A stretch of 64,000 nucleotides of DNA from Lithospermum erythrorhizon (Eukaryota; Streptophyta; Magnoliopsida; Boraginales; Boraginaceae): positions 248,001 through 312,000 of the forward strand of contig JADFUC010001567.1 of assembly GCA_019722365.1 (NCBI GenBank). Reading direction: 5' to 3'. The notes under the pieces are model-generated. The model did no database searches. It saw nothing but the letters and a program-made list of their open reading frames with translations, and was not told the DNA's origin. Shown piece by piece: positions 50,111 through 62,600 of this stretch. A program made the translations under genes and the position numbers. How positions within the stretch are numbered: position 1 is the first letter of the stretch; each line of letters begins with the position of its first letter.

Positions 50111-50485
50111 TGGGGTCTTGCATGCATCTATAGAAGAGACTGGCAAATAAATGCTTGGCTAGCTTATTAGGCGTGTAGGGTAGCATGCGAGGTGAAGACT
50201 TGGCCTATGTAGCTCCTCCATAATTTAATTTTTGGAGTAATGAAGACAAAAAATGAACAAGCGTGTCACGGTTGCTCCTTCCAAAATAGTCTTCTCATTT
50301 ATGAGTCTTCTCATTTATGAGTATTTCCATCTGGGTCTTTCCAATATCTCCCATCAAGATTTACTTCTATATTTACCCCTTCCCTCTTGTTCTATTCTCT
50401 CAATGCGTTACCCAATTAAAGTAATATTTTATTCTTTAGAATCCAAGGAGAAAGTGAAGTCATCACCCTCCCCCGCTCCATTCTC

Positions 50486-50492
50486 TATATAT
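50486..50492 (+). promoter_or_regulatory. Putative TATA box of the CYP90C1 gene
   Basis: TATATAT about 212 bases before the start codon. A pyrimidine-rich patch (ttcttcttcttcttt, about 50540-50556) follows, as is common near plant transcription starts. This would give a 5' leader of roughly 180 bases. Confidence 0.55.
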
Positions 50493-50697
50493 TAATGCAC
50501 CCATTAATTCTAAAGGAAAAAAGCATCTTTGAAATTGAAATTTCTTCTTCTTCTTTATTGTGATCAACCTAAAGAAAAGAAAACGGTGGAACTTGGTGTA
50601 CTTGCTCTTGACAGTTTCAATCAATTGCAAACATAGAGATCAAAAGCTTAAATCTTCATTTTTTTTTTAAGAAAAGGAAACCAAAGAGAAAAATAAG

Positions 50698-53600
50698 ATG
50701 GATTGGTTATTTTTAGATGTTTGGTTTATGGTTATTAGTTTGGTATTGGTCTCAATTTGGTGGGTGATTTATAAGGAGATAAGAAGAAAAAAAAAGGAGA
50801 AAGAAGAAGAGGAAATGGAAAAAGGGATTCCAAGAGGAAGCTCAGGGTGGCCTCTAATAGGGGAAACTCTTGAGTTCATAGCCAGTGGTTACACTTCTCG
50901 TCCTGTTAGCTTCATGGACAAACGAAAGGCCATGTAAGAATCTACCCATTTTCTCATTCTTTTTGAAGTCTCCATGCAATGAATCATCTTTAACACATGT
51001 TCTTATTTTATGAATGATACTATTAGAATAATTACATGAATTTTGAGTATGTCAACATCAGGACTATTTATCCAATGCAAATTTGTGTTAGTGAAGTGTT
51101 AAATCTATTTTCTTGAGAGTGTGCACATAATTATTCTAAATAGGAATGATCATTGATGTCTCGATGGTTATATTAACACATCAATAAAAAATTTACATGC
51201 ATCATATTTTAAAAAAAAAAGACAAATTTAATTTAAACTAGTTATTCAAGCGATTATAACTATAAATTTTATAATAATGAGACACGAAATAAGTAATTTT
51301 ATCCAAGGCATATTTTGTAACTATAAATTTAGTCAATTTTATCAACAGTCAACAAATGATGAAGCGAGGAGAAAAGAGGGAGAGCTCAGTGTGTTCCTGT
51401 TTTTCATCTTGACTGTTGATAAAATTGACTAAATTTTGGTTGGAAATGATCATGACTGAAAGCCATATACATACGTCATCATTATTTAGTGAAAATTAAA
51501 ATTATTTATTTCACCATCATTAATTGATTTCGATAGTACTAGTAGTACTTATCTGCTACGGAGTATGTAATAAGATTGGTGCTAAATCAAATTTATTGTC
51601 TCTGAAATTCATTTTGTACTCCGTAGTTGTTTTCATTTTTTCTAAACTATTTTAACTTTCGATTATATTTTTTAATTTCATTATTAAAATATATGGAGTA
51701 CAATATAATAATACTCGTTTAAATAATTTTGATGAAAAATCTGATGACGACTTTTTTATTTATGCTCAGTGTTTTGTCATAAAAAATAAATAAATAATAA
51801 TTAATGATTAGATATTACAGTAGATAATACGGAGTAAGCGGAAAATGTTAATTAAAATTAATTGAATATAAATATGAATGCATCTTCTTCTGTGACATTG
51901 ATTGATGCATTAAAAACATGTTTAACATTAGATTGGAAATTACGCCATCCATCATCCGTTACTTTTAGTTATCTTTCTAGTAATTTGTATTTATATTAAG
52001 AAAATATATATTAAGAAAGCATGAAAGTAGTATAAAATGCATTGAAAATGTAAAATGTCGATTAATTGAAATTATATACGATTAATTGGTTGGTTGATAA
52101 TTTAATAACAAAAAATAGTTAAAAAAATATATTAAAAGTATAAAAATATAATTTTCTATATTAGAAGTATAAATATTTTGAAATAAAAAAATTAAGGATA
52201 CAAAAATAATTAAAAGGAGACAAGGGAGTATTGAAATGTAAGTGAACTTTAGATGGTTAGGAACAATCCCGCAAATTCATTTAACTTACACTTCCCTTTT
52301 TTTACTCATAATTTGACCATATATAATTAGAAGATTTGATTTTATGTAACAAAGAATCAATCTTTTTTAAATCAATAATTCATCATTTAACTGTATATAT
52401 ATATTTATATAAAAAACCTTTAGTTAAATTAAATAATTCACACTACAAATTTATATGTTACCATATATTATTGCTTATTGTTAATGACAGCGCACATAAT
52501 TAATATGAGCCTAAATATTGTGTTGATATTTTGCCACTATTATTTGTATGGTAGGAATTGGTTGCAATTTATTTGTTTCCTATTTTATTTAAATTTTCAA
52601 TTGGTAAAGAATTAAAATGTTAAATCTTATTTAGTTTTTTGTATTTTGTCTTTTTCGTAGTGTGTTTTTGATTCTCATAAGGGATGAATTTTTGTAAAGG
52701 TATTAACAGGACTTCGAGGGATCGTTAATGTAAAGTTCTCAAACTTTTAAATATATATGATATGTTTATTGAATAAACACAAGATAAAATTATTCATAAT
52801 GGTATAGAGTCAAACTAAATATTTGAAATCCTTATAACATACTCCATTCGTTCATTTTTAGTTGTTTTCCTGTAATTTCTTAGCATAGATTAAGGAAATA
52901 AAAGCAGACAAAAATTACATTTGAAAATATAAGAATAATAATTAATTGGCTATACTTCATTGATTAGTTGATAATTTAATAATAAAAGTAGACAAAAAAT
53001 ATATTGAAAATATAAAATTACAAATTTTTCAGTAGAAAGATAGAAAGTAATTTGAAAGCAAAAAATTGAAAAGTAAGAAACAAGTAAGTAGGAGCGGAAA
53101 GTTAATAGTTATATTAATTATGTGTGCTATCAATTAAAAATGACATAAATGAAATTAAATTGTAATCAAAATTAAAGTATTTTTATTTACTAAATCAAAT
53201 ATTCCAATTAAATCAGTGCATTAATTTTAACTTGTTACAATGGTAAAATACATCTAGTTATCACTGGCACTTCATCATAAATTTCTAATTCAGTTCTAGG
53301 ACCACAAGGTTCTTGGTATTATTTCAAGCCTGTGTTAGAATTAATCAGCATGAGCCTGCTAATAATCTCCTGCCTTATTTGTATGGCTTTAAATTGCCGA
53401 CACTTTCTTTATCATTTTTTCGAAGAATTATGGTGTTTTTGTTTCTCATAGATGATGTGACTGGCTAGATGTTAGGGGTAGTATTTAATTGAAATTTGCT
53501 ATAGTGTTTTACAATATTAGGAAATATTACTTTCGTTTTAAATAAATAATTATTTAGCTGAAAAATATAGTGAAAAGTTACATTGAAATTATAAGAAATT

Positions 53601-56600
53601 ATATTAAAAATATAAAAAATTACATTGGAATTATAAAAATGTATATTAAATTGTGAAAAAGTAAATTTTTTTCTAAATGATCATATATTTTGAACAGGAG
53701 AATAATTAGACCAATTTCAATTCCCTAATTTTATTTGTGTAGCATTTCGAATGTAACTAGACCAATTTCAATTCCCTAATTTTATTTTAGATATGGTACC
53801 ATGCAGTATAATATCTTCTGCCTTCTTTCGCTATATAATAATATGTTTCTTATTTTAGAAGATTGAATAGAAATTTTGATTAGATATCAATAGACTATTA
53901 TATCATTGGTGTGTTACACATACATCAAATTATTCTTTTTCTGATCTGTAAATCTTTCTCATCATGCTCTGTTTACGTGCTAATTTGATTTTTTTTTATA
54001 ACACAATTAGTGAGTTGTACGTGTAGATTTTCAAATTTTTTTGACTTCTTTCTTTTCTATTTTTATTAGGGCTTCGATAATGTAGTAAGAATTCATGATA
54101 TTTTATAAAAGACAAAGCCTTACAAACAAACTGATGTGCCATTCATCTTTTTTCATATGTGATAACTTCTTCACCTATCGCTATGAAAATTGATTGTAAT
54201 ACTTCCTTCGTTTTTTAATTTGTAAGATTTACGAAATGCAAATTTTTTGTTTTAAAAATATTTGTCATTCTAGCATAAAAAATTATACTTTTATATTTTA
54301 TTCTTTTTAAATGAAATTATCAATAAGCCAAATGATATAGTTTTAATGATTATCATTTTATATTTTCAATATGTTCTTTGATTATTTTTTCTTTTTCTTA
54401 ATATATGTGCAAATTGCTAAAATGAAAAATAAAAAAAACTGAGAGAGTATACAATTACCATGAATTATTGTTGATGGTTTAGGACTTATTTTGATATTTA
54501 AATAATGTTGAATAATTTTTTTTAATTACCATTCAAGTTCTGTGATGAAATTTAATTAAAATATTATTATATTATGAGTAGGTGTTTAATTTTAAGGTGT
54601 AATTATCAATCTAAGCATCCAATATCATTGGCTTTACTATTTGATTCCCACACCTCGCAAGTTCACGTGTGGCCACTCTTTAGATTTTCCACAACTCTGT
54701 AATCTATTACAAGACGAATTTCACTCACTTTCATAATAATGCCTTTCATGTGTAACCCACTAGTTTTATCAGACGACATACTATAAAAAAATGCCGATAT
54801 CAATGGATCTTTTAGCTTTGCAATATTCATTAATTTATTTGACTAATGCTTCAATCTTTAATTGTTATGGAGTATTATTGTAAGAGTATCTTTTGGCAAA
54901 AGTTAAACTTTAGTGTTGATCATATGGTAGCTAAAATCAACTTTTACATCCTCATCATCACTGCTCTGGTCCCAGAATTTATTTCCCTGTATTTGCGAAT
55001 CTTCAAATTAAGACAGGGTTGTGATGAATTCATCATAATCTGCAATTAAGATAAATGAATAATATTAAACGGATTGTTGGACGAAAAGAGAAAAATCCAT
55101 TAAATTATCCTGATTTGTTGGGCCGTACTATATATATATATAATCAAGAGTATGCCTGTAAAAGAGTTACTTATCATAATCGAATAGTATAAAATAAATT
55201 GAATCAAAACATTATTTCTAAATGCAATCGATCTCAAATCAAATATTGAAGCAACGATTATTTATATAGAAATATTAAATTAATAATGTTTATGTATATA
55301 TAATTATTTACTAAAAAGTTGTACTCGGATCCTTATTGTTGAGTTGACGTCTCGATGTAATATACTACTACTTTTGTTCTAGTGGAATAAAGTAAATGGG
55401 AGAGATAATTCAATTATTATTTGATTCATTTGGACGTTGTTGTATGTGGTCCAAATATAATAGTATATCGTGATTGAAGCCCTTTGTCTGGCCAAACGTG
55501 AATTCAGCACTTTTGCTGATGCGTCGCGCGTCAAACGTGATTCGATCGCAGCGGCAACCCGATTAATTATTCTTTGAATTAGTCGTTCTGTTGCGGGGAT
55601 TTTGGCTATCTTTGGGCGATATTGGCCTTAAGGGTAGTACGGGCACTGCTCAGCGCGTCGAATAACTCGTTGGTGATGAATTTAGCGTGCGGGGCCACGC
55701 CCGTTGGCGTATCAGCGTATGATTCCTTATTTTCTTATTCCCACAACGAATTCACCTAAAGACTTATAAGCTTTAAACGCCAATACCTTCTTTTTTTAGG
55801 TCTGAAATTCATGAGGTAAATCGTGAGATATGCCTCAAGCGATTAAGGGGCCGAGCTTCGCTAAACTATTTTAATCTGAAATTTTGTCCTTACGTGACTA
55901 GAACTATCACAGCGTGAAGGAGGTTGGGATCTTTAGCATTTAACAACAAACTCCTTTCTGAGTTGAGATGCTGTCTATAAACAATACCTTTTTTTGTTAA
56001 ATTAGTTGTCAAATGATGTTTATCATCACTTTTAAATGAACGATCTTTATCTCATATAAAAATTTACAATATGAATTTTTAAAATCAATAATAATCAAAT
56101 TGTTTTTTCGAAAATTTGGAACCAATTATCAACACCCTTCCAACTTACTTCCCATAGAGTAACTGGTGGTTATAATAAGTTGATGTAGTTCTAAAGAGGC
56201 TATTTGGGGGTTCTATTAGTCTCATCAAAGAAAAGCTGCCATGCAGTAAACGTCTGAACCTAAAGGGTTTTGTGTCTGCAGGCGGCAACACCCTACTCTT
56301 TAAATTTATAGATTTCAGCTTTCTTATTATGGGTGAAAATTATCTATTTGAATAAATTTATAAAAATACCCAATATTTATTGGCATAGAAAATAAGCCCA
56401 TGAATACTAACAATACAGTAATTTAAAATAGTTGATATGTGAGTATCATATATTGAAAATAAGAAAAGAGTCATTATTTTAGAAATCAGTAGTTACTCCT
56501 TCTCATATCAATTGATAATAAAGGAGATACATAATTAGTATTAATTGTATTAATTTTTCAGCAATGGCTCCTTTAAACCCCTCGTATGTAATTCAATTTT

Positions 56601-59600
56601 ACTAAACCTCTTCATTTGGATCACGATATCCCAGTCCATTCTGTTCATATCAATCAGGGTTACATGTATTATTTATCAACAAATTCACTTTGATACCATA
56701 TTAAGAGTGTGAAATTTGATTTGAAAATCAATTGGTGATAGAATAAATGATCAAGATTTTGTTAATTAGTCTTGATTGTATTAACTTTTGAATGTGAAAT
56801 TGGATCCTTTACAACACTACTTGGAAAAAAGAGACTCCTATATATAAATGCATAATAAGTTATTTTGTTATTACTGACTAGTATATTGATTCATCTATAA
56901 AACATTTAAAAGAATGGGAATCCTGGGAAATTTTTTAAAAGTGAAACATGTTGATTTGGCTTAATTGTCTTATGCATGATCAGATATGGGAAGGTATTCA
57001 AAACCCACATCTTAGGGAAACCAATTATAGTATCAACAGATGCTGAGGTGAACAAAGTGATCTTACAAAACTATGGAAACGTATTCATACCAAGTTATCC
57101 CAAGTCTATTACAGAGTTGCTTGGCAAATCTTCTATTCTTCAAATGAATGGATATCTTCAAAAGAGAGTGCATTCACTGATTGGAGGTTTTCTAAGATCA
57201 CCACATTTTAAGGCCCGAATTACCAAAGACATTCAAAATTCGGTCCAAAGATCTATGTCAACTTGGTTGGATCAAAAGCAACAAATTTACCTCCAAGATG
57301 AAACAAAAAAGGTATATTTTCATATTTTGTTGCTACATAGATGATCATCATCTAGGTATAAATTTGAGAACAAAAAATGTATATTTTCAAATTCACCTAG
57401 ATGATGATTTCAATCCAAATTGATGGATACCCGACCTAACGATATACATATGGTTGAACCTTTTGTGTTTTTAGATGCGGGTCTTGAGTATTGAGTCGGG
57501 TGATGATTTTGCATTTTAAATAAATATGGATGGTGAGACGTGTGAATTTATATTGTTGCACATTAGTTTTGAAACTGACATAAATGTTAGTTGTATTTTT
57601 ATAATATTTGAATCACTTCCGAAAACTAATTTTCAATAATTTTATTATGTGGGATTAATTTGTAATCTTGGACCGAATTGACAATTATCATAGGACATGG
57701 ATATAAGATAACCCGACCAGAGTCATTGCCATGGACATCTCTATTTTCGTATCATCACGATTTAAAAAGATTAACATCAGTTTTATTTGTTTTCAAAATT
57801 TTGTCTGATTTTAACTAGTTTTTATTTAGCTTGATGATTTTATGTCTGTTACATCCATTACATTTATAAAACTTATCTAACTTCTTAAAGTTGTGATGAA
57901 TGTAAAAAAAATCTAACTTTTCAAAACTGTACTAGTTAACTAAGAATTTCGGTATAAGAATAAAGTGATATTTTGAACAAATATGTATCTTAATCTTGTT
58001 GTACTTCGATCCACTAGGTTTGTTAGAATAGCTTTTTCAATGAAGATATTGTTTGGTTTTATTTGGGTACAACTTGACAATGACTACTGTTTATGTAGTA
58101 TTTATTATCTTGGATATTTCTTTATTTGCTCCAATAACATTTGTAAAATAGCATGTATTCAATGTTGTTTAAAAAAATTGTTTTTTCACATTACTTCAAA
58201 GGAGATGAGACCATTTGGGAAAAGACAAAAGAATCAACAAAAAAAGAGAACTTGGATTGGATTATAATTATGAATTTAACTACTAGTTAAACAATTTTGT
58301 TAAAATGGTACACCCTATTAATTAGGTAAAGTTGACATTTTAACTGATTTTGTTCTAGCTATATGAAAATTGTTCTCACATTATTACTAGCCTTATCCAT
58401 TTTAGAGAGTTTTTGCATCCTATCGATCTAAAAATAAATATATTAGGAAGCTGATGAAATAATCTTATAAGGATGCCTTTTGATACATTCTTCATTTTTC
58501 TTTTTATTTTGGGCAGATCACATTTGAAGTTCTTGTTAAAGTGCTGATGAGCATTGGTCCTGGTGAAGATCTTCAATTTTTGAAGACAGAATTTGAAGAA
58601 TTCATTAAAGGGTTGATTTGCTTACCTATTAAATTTCCTGGGACAAGGCTTTACAAATCTTTAAAGGTAATAGTTCCTATCTTAAAATGTCCGTCAACTT
58701 TTCGTTTTTGTAACTTCATACTATTAGTTGTAAGATCAATTGAGATCATATTAGTTCACCCATCAAATAGTGAACACACTCACATGTCTTCGGACTTGGG
58801 AGAATGTTCATGTGAGACAAAGTTGGTCTTATGATGACTTGAGCATTTTATATAAGGAAAGTTGTACAAGAGAAATTATGTAATCACGTCGTTGCACTTG
58901 GGGGATTCTTTATTTAATTTAAATTTATTAGACAATTGAACTTCAAAATTGTTTAAAATCTATATCCGTCATAAGAGGCATTGAAAAGACACACCATAAT
59001 CATATGATTTTTTCCTCTAATAATAGAAGTTATAAATTATATACGATATAGGGCATTAATTAAATTAAATTAAGCAAATAAAAGCTGAGTCCAGAAAGAA
59101 ATAGCTTATCTTCTTTCTAAAGTACATTCGTAAACTATCGCCCATTTGCAGATATTGCGTCGAGTCGAAGTACTTCTTTGTAAATTATCTGTGAGTGGGT
59201 GTTGGAAAGTTGACCGGCTGATTAATAGAAGTCAGTATGGTGGGTCTTGAGGAAGTATGTATAATATATTCCTAAATCGGGGAATCTACTTAGAAACCTA
59301 TTGGATGGGGAATTTCGGGCGGATCTGTTAATTTGATGACACAGTTACTTAATCATATGATCTTATATGACATAATTGTCAATATAGTCTCTGATAGTGT
59401 GATAGTGGTGTAGTTTCGAGAATTATTGTTAGTGATAAATATGATTTAGTCGCTAAAATGTCACATGTGTTGTAATATGATTTTAAAAATGACGAATATT
59501 GAACTTTGGTCCTTGTTTGGTACGTCCAAATCAGGGACGAAGCCATATGGATTTCACCGGTGTTCCAAGATTAAAGTTTTAATTTGAAATATATATGACC

Positions 59601-62600
59601 AAAAAAATATAAATATGGGTTTAAGTTCTATTTAGTTTTATACTTAGAATACAATTGATCAAATCTGATAATATAGGTTTAATTTGTATTCTATATAATT
59701 CATGTCCCGTTTGGTAAAATTACATTTGAATTGCAGGCAAAAGAAAGGTTGGTAAAGAAGGTCAAGGGAATAATAGAAGAGAGGAAAATGAGTATGGATA
59801 AACCAAAGGATGAAGGTGTCACCAATGATGCGGTTGATGTGTTGCTAAAAGACACAGATGACGTGCAGGGTCAGTTGCCGTTGGATTTCATGAGTGGTAA
59901 CATGATAGAGATGATGATCCCTGGAGAAGAAACTGTGCCCACTGCTACAACTTTAGCTGTCAAGTACTTGAGCGACACCCCTGCCGCTTTAGCACGCATG
60001 GTGGTACGCCATTTAACTCATTTCTCATTTCATTTTTTTTTTCACTTTCAAACATACTTTTTTGTTTTTTTACTTATCGTTCTACATTTTCTAGCCATAC
60101 TTATGTCTCTTTTTTCTATTATATCTATAAACATTTAATGTCTATGATACATATTTTCTTGTTTATTTTGAATATTTGCATGAGAATCGGGTGTTGTTTT
60201 TATGTTCTATTCTCCTATAAACTAATGTATTCAAGTAAAATGATAATATTTTTTAATTACTAGGCCAAACTCTACAACGACAAGTATAGAAAAACGAAAG
60301 GAGCATATTTGAATATGATCTAATCAGGGTTTATGCTCTTATATCACAAATCAAATATTTTTTCGGATATTCTTGTTCGAATTCCATATTCAAATTCTAA
60401 TGTTGTCAAATACGAATCGAACTCGAATCCGATTTTGCCATTCGAATAATAAACGGATGACTTATAATTAGATTCAAAGTTTGTCGAATATGCTCATTTA
60501 GAAATCGAACCGAATATTCCGTTCGAATTCAAATATTTGTATAGATATTTTGTTAATTTAGATGAAAATATGTATATTATAATTTGATTTCGAGCTCGAA
60601 TATAAAATATTTTCGAATATGCTCCTTTAGAAATTGAACCGAATATTCGATTCGAATTCAAATATTTATATAGATATTTTGTTAATTTATATGAAAATAT
60701 GTATGTTATAATTCGATTTCGAGCTCGAATATAAAATATGATGAATATCGAATCGAATTCGAGATCGAATAACTTAATTTTAGTGTTCAGTTTGAATACA
60801 AATTTGAATACTGTTATAAAAATTGAATTTGATGATATTCATTTAAATTAGAGTTCAGTTTGATTGGTTCGTATCACCCTACTTGTTTGTAATTGATGTT
60901 TATTACTCCAATCTATCAAACAAAAAACGAGTATGATCCAACGGTTGGGCATTTGTGTCTAATTATTGGGCCGACAACAGTCAACATCACTTTATGGTTT
61001 TGAAAGTATTTTGACTTCTGAGCTCATTTGCAGCCAGACACACGGGTGGATCCACGTGGACATTACACGTGTCTGCATCGTACATGCTCGTGTTAATTAT
61101 CAACGTGCCTCAGCCGTACGATTGCGACTTAATGTCTATTTCATCTTTGGTCCACTCCAGCTAGTATTATAGCTTTGCATGCCCTCATTTTTGTCTTTTG
61201 TTACCTTTTACCCCATTCTTCATGAGAAAAGTTAATACTCTGTTGTTTCCAATTTGGTATGAAACTTTGATTTGTAAATATAAATCTATATTTTGAATTA
61301 GTTTTTTTTAAAAAAATTCTTTATACTATTGTTATTATTTTTTATAATGTACTTTAAAAAATATTGATCATAAGTTAGGGTTGAAAGAAAAAAGAAAAAC
61401 AAAAGTTGGCCCTGAAAGCAATCAAGAATGCCAATTATTTTCATTTAGTAGATTAATTAAGATTTTGAAACTCCTAAGTCTAATTTGGGTTAGGGTAAAT
61501 TTAGATGAAGGTATAACTTAGTTGAGGTTAATCTTTTAATAAAAGTTAGTATATATATATATATATTATAGGGATTGGATGGAGTATATATATATTTTAT
61601 AGGGATGGAGGGAGTATATCTTATTGGTTTATTAATAATTAAAAATACAAATTATATCATTTCATAACATATTTTTTTCTTGTTTGATACATTTTAGACA
61701 ATACATATCATTTTCTCAAAAATATTCAATAATGTCAATTATATAAGCTTATTGTTACCTTTTAGATAATTTGTATCAATTTGTTCAACAAATTTTAGTA
61801 CTCATACTAATTAGGTGTATAGAATAATTTTGTTACATTCTTTTTAAATTTTTTTAAATTGTACCATCTTAGAATAATATATTGTAGTAATGTGTACCAC
61901 TAATAATGTATATCACTTTTTCATTTAAATTAAGTACATACGAAGATTAATGAAAATTATGAATGTAGTCGTTCACCTAAACTGAATTATGTGAAAAGAC
62001 AAATTGGACAATTTTTGTGGATGATGATACTTCTAAATACCCTATGTAGTAAATGAATTAAGTGAATTAATGGCTCGCCTAAAAACATTAATACTACCAT
62101 GTTCTTATGTTATATCATGTGTTAACTTTGCAGGAGGAGAACATGGACTTGATGAGGCGGAAGGCAGAGTCCTCCGAAGAGTATTGTTGGAATGACTATC
62201 TCTCGTTGAAGTTTACTCAAAATGTACGTCTGCACTAGTTAATTTTGAGCTTAGCAAATAATAGTAACTAGATATTCATTAAGGAAATTGTTTTCGCCTA
62301 TTTTGTTGGATTTTAGTCTCATTTTAGATCACAATTTCCTTATGATCTAAAAGCTGATGTTGTGAAGTCTATACTCACTCATAAAAATGTCATAAGTGAA
62401 ACTCTCCGGATTGCTAATATCATCAATGCAGTGTGGAGAAAGTCTTTAAAAGATGTCAAAATAAAAGGCAAGTAGTACTTCCTTCCTATTGAAAAAAGAT
62501 TGGCAATGTATTAGATTATAATTGACTGAGATAATATTAGAATAAAATATCTAGCCTATATATATAATTTAGGCTAACAATATATAAATCCTATGAACTA

